Origin: Ferrimonas pelagia
GTDB taxonomy: Bacteria; Pseudomonadota; Gammaproteobacteria; Enterobacterales; Shewanellaceae
NCBI RefSeq assembly: GCF_039543565.1
Contig: NZ_BAABJZ010000094.1
Span: 15,254 to 79,253 of the forward strand
Direction: 5' to 3'
Length of the DNA: 64,000 nucleotides
This document shows positions 26,243-33,854 of this stretch, piece after piece. A program made the translations under genes and the position numbers. The notes beneath the pieces were generated by a model, which did no database searches, was not told where the DNA came from, and saw only the letters and a program-made list of their open reading frames with translations. Position 1 is the first letter of the stretch; every line of letters begins with the position of its first letter.

Positions 26243-26425
26243 TCTGCTCTCTGGGGTGTTTGCCAGCGTTAAATGTCCCTGGCCGATGCTTACAACCCCA
26301 GGGTGTCTTAACTGTGCGGCTGTGCATGCTCGGTGCGTCCGAGAAGCCGAAAGCACGGATAAGGCTCCCGCCTTGAACTTACGGTTCAAGGGCTTTACTT
26401 CGCAGCGGCACTGCCGGAGAGCAAC
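26243..26425 (+). ncRNA. ssrS: 6S RNA
   Basis: The region between zapA and fau contains the diagnostic GCATGCTCGGT-CGTCCGAGAAGCC core and the CCTTGAAC...GGTTCAAGGG stem of 6S RNA. A closing helix pairs TGCTCTCTGG (26245-26254) with CCGGAGAGCA (26414-26423). 6S RNA binds sigma70 RNA polymerase and damps transcription in stationary phase. Location upstream of fau is as in E. coli. Ends are estimated from the closing stem. Confidence 0.93.
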
Positions 26426-26554
26426 TCCCCCCCTTGTTATCGCCCGGCGCATAAGCCGCCAGCCCCCTAGCCAGATTTCGCGACGCGGTCGCTTGCCTTT
26501 CTGATGCGCAGGATACACAGTTACTTCATCACCAAAATGGAGTAATGAGCGCTC

Positions 26555-27148
26555 ATGAGTGATCCCCAAACGCGTCAGATCCTGCGTCAAAGCCTGCGCC
26601 AGCAACGGCGACAGCTCTCATACGAACAACAAAAGCACGCGGCCATCGGCTTGGCCAGCCACCTGCCCGATCACAGCCTGATCCACCACGCCAGTCAGAT
26701 CGCCCTCTACATCGCCAATGACGGCGAGATCGATCCCCATATCCTGGCGGAAGTCCTGTCCGCGCGCGGCAAACAGCTCGCCCTGCCGATCATGCACCCG
26801 TTTAACGACGAGCAATTGCTGTTCCAACGTTTCCGTCCGGGGCAACAGCTGATGAACAACGCCTTGGGCATACCCGAGCCCGAGCTGTCCAAGCCCGATC
26901 TGGTGCCACTGCAGGAGCTGGACGTGATCCTGCTGCCGCTGGTGGGCTTTGATCCCCACGGCAACCGGCTGGGCATGGGCGGCGGCTTCTACGACCGTAC
27001 CCTAGGCGGTTACACCCCGGCGCAGCGCCCGACGCTGATCGGCTTGGCGCACAGCTGCCAACAGGTCGAAAAGTTGATGGCGGCCGAATGGGACGTACCC
27101 ATCGATGCCGTCGCCACCGGCGAGCAATTGATCCGGTTTGATCGCTGA
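26555..27148 (+). CDS. fau: 5-formyltetrahydrofolate cyclo-ligase
   Basis: A 197-residue ATP-dependent enzyme recycling 5-formyl-THF to 5,10-methenyl-THF. It has RQSLRQQRRQLS at the N-terminus, the E-P pocket IPEPELSKPDLVPL, and the signature DPHGNRLGMGGGFYDRTL that binds ATP phosphate. Downstream of 6S RNA as in E. coli ygfA. GGAG lies 15 bp before the start, so the initiation signal is only fair. Confidence 0.94.
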   Translation: MSDPQTRQILRQSLRQQRRQLSYEQQKHAAIGLASHLPDHSLIHHASQIALYIANDGEIDPHILAEVLSARGKQLALPIMHPFNDEQLLFQRFRPGQQLMNNALGIPEPELSKPDLVPLQELDVILLPLVGFDPHGNRLGMGGGFYDRTLGGYTPAQRPTLIGLAHSCQQVEKLMAAEWDVPIDAVATGEQLIRFDR

Positions 27149-27165
27149 TCTTTCGCGTCCAAACG

Positions 27166-27196
27166 CCGCACGCCGGCCCCAAAGGCCGGCGTGCGG
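27166..27196. terminator. Hairpin between convergent fau and DUF2797 genes
   Basis: A perfect 13-bp GC-rich inverted repeat (27166-27178 with 27184-27196) and 5-base loop sit between the two converging stop codons. It lacks a T run but would separate both transcripts. Confidence 0.65.
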
Positions 27197-27213
27197 ATCC
27201 AAGCTCAACGCCC

Positions 27214-28032
27214 TCAGCGCTCCACCGTCACCTCATAGCCGGTGAACTTACGGATATTGATCACCCCAGTATCGAAGATCAGGTATTGGCCCTTGATCCC
27301 CTGCAGCACCCCGGACACCTCCGCCGCCTTATCGAAGTTGTGCGAGGCGATCTTGCTGGGATACTGGCTGACCGGATAGTCAATACTCACCACCGGCTCA
27401 TCCAAACGCTCGATCGCCATCCCCTCAACGCTATCGGCAAACTGCCGATTGAGCTGTGTCAGTGTCGCCTCGATCTGCGGCAATAGCCGCGCCGCCTCGG
27501 CTTTGAGATCCACCGGTGCTCCGGCGCCCTTGAGCATCGCCCGCCAATTGGTCTTATCCGCCACCAATTTAGCCAGCTCTATCTCCACCAAACCCGACAA
27601 CTGACGGGTCGCCACCCGCAAGATCGGCAGGGCTTGCGTTGCCCCCTGATCCAACCAGCGAACCGGCAGCTGCCGGGTGATCCCAACCTTCAGCCCCGAG
27701 GTGTTGGCCAGATAGACGGTATGCGGGATCATGCAGTGGCGCTGACCCCACTCCGGCTCGCGGCAGGTGCCCTGAGCGAAATGACAGGTTTCCGGCTTCA
27801 TCATGCACATGTCGCAACGGGCCAGCTTTTTCATGCAGGGGAAGCAGTGGCCTTGGGAGTAGCTCTTATTGGTCTTGCGACCACAGGCATCACAGAAGAT
27901 CTTACCGGTGAAACGCAGCGTCAGCGGCTGGCCGATCAAGTCATTCAGCGGCAGTCGCTGCTCACCCACGCGCAGCGCATACTGCGCAGTCGCCGCCAGT
28001 TCGACCGCCATTTTAGAAAGGGTGCCTTGCAT
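27214..28032 (-). CDS. DUF2797 family protein with zinc-binding-like cysteines
   Basis: A 272-residue protein with the DUF2797 pattern. Paired cysteines in FCDACGRKTNKSYSQGHCFPCM, then RCDMCMMKPETCHF, look like a metal site; QRHCMIPHTVYLANTSGLKVGIT continues the conserved core. It ends with GVLQGIKGQYLIFDTGVINIRKFTGYEV. The family is widespread in marine gammaproteobacteria; no function is known to me. It has no signal peptide, so it is probably cytosolic. Confidence 0.88.
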   Translation of the reverse strand: MQGTLSKMAVELAATAQYALRVGEQRLPLNDLIGQPLTLRFTGKIFCDACGRKTNKSYSQGHCFPCMKKLARCDMCMMKPETCHFAQGTCREPEWGQRHCMIPHTVYLANTSGLKVGITRQLPVRWLDQGATQALPILRVATRQLSGLVEIELAKLVADKTNWRAMLKGAGAPVDLKAEAARLLPQIEATLTQLNRQFADSVEGMAIERLDEPVVSIDYPVSQYPSKIASHNFDKAAEVSGVLQGIKGQYLIFDTGVINIRKFTGYEVTVER

Positions 28033-28130
28033 CCTAAGGGCTCCTGTAGGGGAAAAAAGCCAGTGTATCAGGGGGTCGTTCGCCAGGGGAGCCCGTCCGG
28101 GCGATTAACCCTATCGCACTGCGCCGCGCG

Positions 28131-28592
28131 CTATTGCGCGAACGGCAACTCAATACAGCCGCAGTCTTCGCCGACAGACTCGTAATAAGCGGTGATCCCG
28201 CCCTGCAGGCTCATCACCTGCTCCCAGCCCATCGCCTTGAGGGTTTGTGCCGCCAAGGCACTGCGCCCGCCGGTGCCACAGTAGATCACCACCTCCTGCC
28301 CGGTCGGCAGCTGTTCCCACGCCTTCATCTCCAAGAAGCCCCGTGGGATGTGGATCTCCTGCTCGGTCACCGTCCGCCCCTGCTCCCGCTCGGTAAAGGT
28401 ACGGACATCAAGCACCAGCGGCGGCAACTCGCCCGCTAACCGCGTCCTTAATTGCTCAGGCGTGATCTCCACCACGCCCTGTCGCGCCTCAGCCAAATAG
28501 GTTGCTTTGTCGGTCTGCGCCGCCAACGGCGCCGCGATCAACCCCAGCAGCGCGCCGGCCAGCGCGAGCCAAACCCAATGATGACGAGTCAT
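28131..28592 (-). CDS. Exported rhodanese-like protein
   Basis: A 153-residue protein with a Sec signal peptide (about residues 1-25, ending at PLAAQ) and a single rhodanese domain. VLDVRTFTEREQGR is the CH2A-like motif, and the active loop is YCGTGGRSALAA with cysteine in the catalytic position. Such periplasmic sulfurtransferases transfer sulfane sulfur. A CGC motif near the C-terminus (EDCGCIELP) could bind sulfur or metal. No operon partner is evident. Confidence 0.88.
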   Translation of the reverse strand: MTRHHWVWLALAGALLGLIAAPLAAQTDKATYLAEARQGVVEITPEQLRTRLAGELPPLVLDVRTFTEREQGRTVTEQEIHIPRGFLEMKAWEQLPTGQEVVIYCGTGGRSALAAQTLKAMGWEQVMSLQGGITAYYESVGEDCGCIELPFAQ

Positions 28593-28665
28593 GGTTCACC
28601 TCCGTTCAGAGTCCTCTCTTTTAACCTAGCTCACTCCCAGACCAACGGGTTGATCCAGCGCAACC

Positions 28666-29184
28666 TCAGCCGCCAAAAGCCCCGACAGAGCGTCGGCGTC
28701 GGCACCAACACCAGACACAGGCTCGACCAAAGCCCTCCAGCAGCAGTCCCAGCAGCAAGGCAGCGCCGATCCCCCAACCGATCGCCATCGGCGTCAGCAC
28801 CACCCGATAGCTGTAGCCAGACACAGCCTCTTGGCGCAGAGCCGGATCCGCCGCCACCAGCAGATGCCACACTGCCAGCAGCTGACCGCGATCCATCGCC
28901 ACCTGTTCCAACGTCAGTTGGTCCACCCGCGCCACCAAAGCGCCGATGGAATCACCGTCGCGGCGAAACACAGGATCGGGGTTTAGCTTGTAATGCAGGA
29001 TCAGTTCACCCAGATCGCCATGAAAATACTGATCCGCCGTCTGCTGAAAGCCCTGCAACCCCAGCCGGGCCTCGAGGGTGTGCGCCTCCAAGCGTTGCTG
29101 GTACAGATCAACAAACCCTGGGATCTGCACCCCCAACAACACACTAAAAACAAACAACGCCAGACGGGCATATTCCTTTAGCAT
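28666..29184 (-). CDS. DUF2937 family inner-membrane protein
   Basis: A 172-residue protein starting MLKEYARLALFVFSVLLGVQIPGFVDLY, the usual opening of DUF2937. It has a first membrane segment at about residues 5-25 and a second near the C-terminus (MAIGWGIGAALLLGLLLEG); the segment between is likely periplasmic. The start follows AGGAG. The C-terminus is rich in Arg, Cys and Trp. Function is unknown. Confidence 0.8.
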   Translation of the reverse strand: MLKEYARLALFVFSVLLGVQIPGFVDLYQQRLEAHTLEARLGLQGFQQTADQYFHGDLGELILHYKLNPDPVFRRDGDSIGALVARVDQLTLEQVAMDRGQLLAVWHLLVAADPALRQEAVSGYSYRVVLTPMAIGWGIGAALLLGLLLEGFGRACVWCWCRRRRSVGAFGG

Positions 29185-29351
29185 CACGCACTCCTGATGA
29201 TCGGCCATGCAGCCACAAAGCGACTCAATACTCATCGATATCAAACGGCCGAGACAGTTGGCGCTCTGCCACACCGCCGCGCGGCCGAGATTGGACACAG
29301 GGGCTACACACAGAAAATGGTGCAAGCCCCTCCTGCCCCAGACTAACGACA

Positions 29352-29399
29352 ACGCCCCGCACTTGGCGGGGCGTCTCAGCGCCGTACTCAATACGGCGC
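29352..29399 (-). terminator. Two hairpins downstream of yihD
   Basis: On the minus strand two stems follow in tandem: GCGCCGTA / TACGGCGC (29379-29399) and ACGCCCCGC / GCGGGGCGT (29352-29374). The second is followed by a TTG-rich tract. They probably end yihD transcription and separate it from the DUF2937 gene. Confidence 0.65.
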
Positions 29400-29403
29400 G
29401 GCA

Positions 29404-29451
29404 GTGGGGCCGATAGTGGGGCCGATAGTGGGGCCGATAGTGGGGCCGCTA
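29404..29451. repeat. Four tandem copies of a 12-bp unit (GTGGGGCCGATA)
   Basis: Three exact copies and a fourth with one change (GTGGGGCCGCTA) lie back to back. The changed copy contains the yihD stop codon. The unit length is a multiple of three and reads Tyr-Arg-Pro-His in the yihD frame. Confidence 0.9.
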
Positions 29452-29730
29452 GCCCTCCCCCTCGTCGAAGCCGCGCGCCTTGAGGATCGCCGCCTTCCAG
29501 TCGTAATCCTCGACGTAATCCTTGGCGATCCCTGGGATCATCTTGCCCTCTCCGGTCTCCAACATCTTCAGGTGGTAGATCAGCACATCATCGGTCAGAT
29601 CCGTCAACGGCCCCACGAAACCAGCTTCCTCGGCCAGCTTGGCCAACATCGGGATCAGATCCAGATCCTGATGCTTTTGCCAAACCGGTGCGAGCAGTTC
29701 GAGCAGTTCATCAATGCGATGGCAAGACAT
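29449..29730 (-). CDS. yihD: YihD family protein (DUF1040)
   Basis: A 93-residue small cytosolic protein that aligns with E. coli YihD along its length: RIDELLELLAPVWQK, then LAEEAGFVGPLTDLTDDVLI and YHLKM, IPGIAKDYVEDYD, and ending LKARGFDEGEG. ATG at 29730 follows GGAGTCCCC. Function is unknown. Its stop codon lies inside the last unit of a 12-bp tandem repeat. Confidence 0.9.
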   Translation of the reverse strand: MSCHRIDELLELLAPVWQKHQDLDLIPMLAKLAEEAGFVGPLTDLTDDVLIYHLKMLETGEGKMIPGIAKDYVEDYDWKAAILKARGFDEGEG

Positions 29731-29867
29731 AGGGGACTCCTTCAACCCGGTACAAACCCAACGGGGGAAGAGAGATCCCCCTGCTTAGGCTGGCATTATC
29801 CCCAACTCAGTCGCCCGGGTGGCGGCAAAGAACACATTGCCTCAATCGACTGGCTCGAACAGGCTGC

Positions 29868-31355
29868 TCAGCCATGAAAGCGTCGGCTGAGGCTGGTGTC
29901 GATCGGCCACTGCCGATCAAACTGCGCCAGCAGAGCTGGGTTGCCATGCCGCGACAGCGGAACCGCATGGAAACGGGTGCCGTGCTGACGCGCCTGCGCC
30001 ATCAGCGCCAAACGCTCCGCCTGAAAGCGCGGGGCAATAAAATCCGACACCATCAGCAGATCCGCATTGGCAAATGTCTCCAGCTTCAGCTGCTGACAGG
30101 CCAGATCGACACAGGGGCCTAGATCGGTGCCGCCATGGAATTGATACCCAAGGAAATCACGCAGCTGGCTGAGCCCCTGCTCCCCCACCAGTTCAAACTG
30201 CACCACCTGAGTGGAGAAGATCAACACCTGGCAAGCTCGGCCATCGCGCACCGCGATGCGGGCCATGGCCAGCGCCAGCGCCTTGGCACAGCGTTCCGGA
30301 TAACCGTTCATCGAGGCCGAGGTATCGACACAAAGAATAAAGGGGCCACCATGCTCCATCGCCTCGCTGGGCCGCGCCCGGAACACGTTCTTGACCTTGC
30401 CTGCCACCGGCTGTTTGCCGCGCATCTGGTAGATCAGCAACTGCGCGTCAATCAGCTGCTTATAAAACAGTGTTTCCAGCTCTTCGGTCGCCAACAGTGA
30501 CATCGCCACCGCCAGCAAGCGGGCCAAGTCTTTCCCCTGCTGCACCCCAACCACCTCTTCCGGCAGCGGACTAGGCCGCACCTCCCGGGCACTGGATGCC
30601 TCCTTGACCCGCCGCACCTTGCCCTTGCTGGCGGCTTGGGCCATCCGCCCCAATTGATCAGCCAGGGTCTGGATCTGTGCCTGTCGGCTCAGCCACCCTG
30701 CCAGTTGATTAAGATCCCGTCGCTGACGCTGTGACAGCGGCACATCCGCCATATCCCACAAACGCCCCGCTTCGCCGGGCTCGCTGACCGGAAACAGCTC
30801 GGTCAACGCCTCGGCGCCTTCCATGCGCCGATACAGCTCCTCCAGCAACTGCTCGCGCTGCTTATCCAACAACACCATCTGATCGGCCAGATAGCGGTGC
30901 TCAACACTGCTCTGCCACTGCTCCATCAGCGCCTGCTTCGCCGCGGCCTGACGGTGGCTGGGCAGCTGGCGGATCTCCTCGGCAAAACGCCCGAGCACCT
31001 CCGCCATGGGCGAATGACCGCGCAGCTGCAGCCGCACCGCATCCAGCTCCAACATAAATTGGCTCACGTCCTGCGTCTGGGCGCTTTCCAACAGGCTGAT
31101 CTCACGCCGGGCCTGCGCCGGCAAAGGCTGACCTTTCAACACCGACTGGAGCTGATCACTCCAGCGATTGAGCTCATCATCCAACGCCTGCGCCAAGCCT
31201 CGGGTCTGCACCGCACGGCGCTTCAACAACTGCTCGCGCACCTGATCGCGCCGGTCGCGCACCACCCGGCCGACCAGATCCCCCAGCGCCGCCTGATGGC
31301 CGGGATCGCGCTCGGCCCGGCTCAGCTGATTGCCGCTGGCCTCACTGACTGTCAT
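29868..31355 (-). CDS. viaA: ViaA, VWA-domain partner of RavA
   Basis: A 495-residue protein with a helical N-terminal region and a C-terminal von Willebrand A domain. The metal-site motif is CVDTSASMNG (DxSxS), with GGTDLGP downstream and MVSDFIA as the third element. In E. coli ViaA partners with the RavA ATPase and binds membranes. Its ATG at 31355 overlaps the ravA end by 14 bp, so translation is coupled. Confidence 0.93.
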   Translation of the reverse strand: MTVSEASGNQLSRAERDPGHQAALGDLVGRVVRDRRDQVREQLLKRRAVQTRGLAQALDDELNRWSDQLQSVLKGQPLPAQARREISLLESAQTQDVSQFMLELDAVRLQLRGHSPMAEVLGRFAEEIRQLPSHRQAAAKQALMEQWQSSVEHRYLADQMVLLDKQREQLLEELYRRMEGAEALTELFPVSEPGEAGRLWDMADVPLSQRQRRDLNQLAGWLSRQAQIQTLADQLGRMAQAASKGKVRRVKEASSAREVRPSPLPEEVVGVQQGKDLARLLAVAMSLLATEELETLFYKQLIDAQLLIYQMRGKQPVAGKVKNVFRARPSEAMEHGGPFILCVDTSASMNGYPERCAKALALAMARIAVRDGRACQVLIFSTQVVQFELVGEQGLSQLRDFLGYQFHGGTDLGPCVDLACQQLKLETFANADLLMVSDFIAPRFQAERLALMAQARQHGTRFHAVPLSRHGNPALLAQFDRQWPIDTSLSRRFHG

Positions 31356-32973
31356 AAGCCACTTGAATGGTCTGCCACAGGGTTTCGCCATCGCTCATGC
31401 TTTGCCGCAACGCCACCATCTGCTCGGCCAGCTGATCCAGACTCTCGGTCACCATATCGGTCAGATCAGTATCGATAAAGTTATGGGGCACCGTCCGAAT
31501 AAACAGGGCACGCTGCTCCGCCAGTTGGCGCTCCAGCTGACCCACCTGACCGGTGATCTGCACCAATTCATCCAGCCACTCCTGCCGGGTCAGGCGACTG
31601 GCCGGCCAGGGGCCCAGCGCTCCCACTGCGATCTCCCGGTTGGCCACATCTTTGAGCACCAAACGATGCTCCGCGTCCAGTCCCAGCCGGATAGGGTAGG
31701 CCTGCTTATCATGATCATTGATAAAGCCCGGCACGATACCGCCGCCATGCGCCACCGCCTTTTGCACCTCGTTGGCCGCCATACGGACCTGCTGCGCCGG
31801 CTCATCCAGCTCCAGATGCATCGGCGTCTGCATCGTCAAGGGCAACAAGGTCACCATCTCGCCGACCCCAGGACGCTCACTCAGGCTGGCCTCATTCAGA
31901 TCCAGCTCATAGCGCTCACCGCGCAAGCCATTAGTCTTCACCGTTCGTGGCGTTAACGCATCCACCCGCAGCAGCGCCACGCGCTCCAGCTCACCATGCA
32001 AGAACAACAGCTGCTGGCGGATCTCGCGCTGATCGTACGCCACCTCTCTGGCGTACTCGCTCATCGCCGTCTGGATCAGCTCACGGGTGGGCAGATCGCG
32101 CCATAAGCAGTTGCGCAGGACCAAGATATCGGTGGGTGACACCGCCATGCGGCCATTAAAGAAGGCACTGGCTCTTAGCAGTGCGACGGATTTTTTCCAG
32201 CGCCGATCCGAGATATACAGATCCAACTCTGGATGTTCCTCCTGACGGGTCTCCACCAACCGCTTGAGTTGATAGATCTTCTCAAAGCAACTGTCTGGCA
32301 AGGAAACCTCCTTCACGGCCTGCTGCCAGTCGGCGTACTCTGCCTCGGTGATCTTCAGCTCCGCCGGCACCGGATCGGCGTACATGTCGGTGCTGTCGCT
32401 CACCATCTGCTTAAAATTCTGCTTCTGTGAGACCTTATCGGCGTACACCCGCAGCAGCATCCGATCGTACAAAGGCTCCAAGCTGGAGTCGCCATCAGGC
32501 AGCTCATTGGAGGCGGTGATCAACAACCGCATCGGCACCTTCAGCGTCTGGTTACCGTTGCGGTACACCTTCTCATTCACCACGGTGAGCAGGGTGTTCA
32601 AAATGGCCGGGCCAGCCTTCCAGATCTCATCGAGAAACACCACTGAGGCTTCCGGCAGATAGCCTTCGGTCAGGCGCTCGTAGCGGCCTTCATCCTTCAA
32701 TGCCTGAATGGAGAGCGGACCAAACAGCTCCTCCGGGGTGGAGAAACGGTTCATCAGGTATTCAAACGCCCCGCCCTCTTCGAAGGCGTGCATGATCCGC
32801 CTCGCCACCAAAGATTTGCCGATCCCCGGCGGCCCCAGCAAAAATACACTTTCGCCGGTCAGCGCCGCCAACAAACACAGCTTAAAGGCACGGTCGCGCT
32901 CAAGGACACCGGAAGAAAGGGCTTGCACCAAGCGGGAGACCCGGATAGCTAGGCGTTGCTGTTCATCGTACAT
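31342..32973 (-). CDS. ravA: RavA, MoxR-family AAA+ ATPase
   Basis: A 543-residue ATPase of the MoxR branch. Walker A is LLGPPGIGKSLVARR (about residue 40), Walker B is VVFLDEIWKAG, and sensor 1 is LLITASNELP. The C-terminal half is the LARA-type discontinuous region plus the triple-helix domain seen in E. coli RavA. RavA-ViaA influence respiratory complexes and aminoglycoside response in E. coli. Start ATG at 32973; normal length. Confidence 0.94.
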   Translation of the reverse strand: MYDEQQRLAIRVSRLVQALSSGVLERDRAFKLCLLAALTGESVFLLGPPGIGKSLVARRIMHAFEEGGAFEYLMNRFSTPEELFGPLSIQALKDEGRYERLTEGYLPEASVVFLDEIWKAGPAILNTLLTVVNEKVYRNGNQTLKVPMRLLITASNELPDGDSSLEPLYDRMLLRVYADKVSQKQNFKQMVSDSTDMYADPVPAELKITEAEYADWQQAVKEVSLPDSCFEKIYQLKRLVETRQEEHPELDLYISDRRWKKSVALLRASAFFNGRMAVSPTDILVLRNCLWRDLPTRELIQTAMSEYAREVAYDQREIRQQLLFLHGELERVALLRVDALTPRTVKTNGLRGERYELDLNEASLSERPGVGEMVTLLPLTMQTPMHLELDEPAQQVRMAANEVQKAVAHGGGIVPGFINDHDKQAYPIRLGLDAEHRLVLKDVANREIAVGALGPWPASRLTRQEWLDELVQITGQVGQLERQLAEQRALFIRTVPHNFIDTDLTDMVTESLDQLAEQMVALRQSMSDGETLWQTIQVAYDSQ

Positions 32974-33127
32974 CTTTGATTGCCTTAGGTTTACATAGCT
33001 TCAATTTACGCATCCCCCATACACGCTGCAACAAACCCACTGGCAATTTCAGCGAAATGTGGCTCGAACAACAGGTTCTGGCAGAAAATGGAAGTGTTTG
33101 CTGGTAACGGCTGGGAAAAAAGCTTAA

Positions 33128-33724
33128 TCACGCAGTCTTAGACTGCCGATGTTGCAACATCGGCCAGAGATCCCCTGCCTTGATCATGGCGATGGTAATG
33201 CGAGCCAAAGTGATCGCATCAGCCTCAGCATCGTGTTGCGGCTGCGCTAGCTCCACCCCATAGTGGGTCGCGACCTGATGCTGAGCGGGGTTGTCACGCT
33301 TGCTTTGGCAAAAGCCGAAACGGTAGTAGTCCGCCAGATTGAATAGGCCATTATGGAAAGGGTAGGGCACCCCCTTGGCGACAAAATCCGGCTCCAACAG
33401 CGCCCGCTCATCCCCCCAACACACCAGAGCATTCCAGCGCTGCGCCACGCCCCACTTCTCCCGCAGCAACTTGGCCACGTGCTCCAGGGCAAAGCCACGC
33501 TTATCCAGCGTCGCCTGGCTGATCCCGGTCAGCTGAAAGCAAAATGGTGTCACCTCGTGTCGGGTATTGTTGACGTAATAGCGACCGGTTCGATGGATCT
33601 CGAGCGTGTCGACGTCGATCTCGGCCAGCCCGATCTGGAAGATCTCCAGCGTCTGCGCCCGTTGATATTCTGGGTTATCCCAGCAGCTCAGCTCGGTATC
33701 AATGCAGAGGATCCGCTTGGCCAT
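33128..33724 (-). CDS. DEDDh-family 3'-5' exonuclease
   Basis: A 198-residue nuclease of the ribonuclease T/ERI-1-like group. Catalytic acids: Asp and Glu in LCIDTELSCWD, then WGDERALLEPDF in the middle, and the final His/Asp pair in PQHDAEADAITLARI (DEDDh). YYVNNTRHEVTPFCFQLTGIS is typical of the ERI-1-like branch. Substrate (RNA or DNA) cannot be decided. It follows mrcB on the same strand, separated from it by a terminator. Confidence 0.88.
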   Translation of the reverse strand: MAKRILCIDTELSCWDNPEYQRAQTLEIFQIGLAEIDVDTLEIHRTGRYYVNNTRHEVTPFCFQLTGISQATLDKRGFALEHVAKLLREKWGVAQRWNALVCWGDERALLEPDFVAKGVPYPFHNGLFNLADYYRFGFCQSKRDNPAQHQVATHYGVELAQPQHDAEADAITLARITIAMIKAGDLWPMLQHRQSKTA

Positions 33725-33741
33725 TGTGTTTCCTTATCGAT

Positions 33742-33770
33742 AAAAAGGCGGGCCATGAATCAGGCCCGCC
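33742..33770 (-). terminator. Intrinsic terminator of mrcB
   Basis: On the minus strand GGCGGGCC / GGCCCGCC with an 8-base loop is followed by five T. It lies 85 bp past the mrcB stop and 18 bp before the exonuclease start. Confidence 0.85.
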
Positions 33771-33854
33771 AATGGCGTTATTCTAACAAACTTAGCGGGG
33801 GCCGGAACCGCCGCGCGGCGCCCGGCATGCCGTCAACGGCCCAGATCAGGTCAA

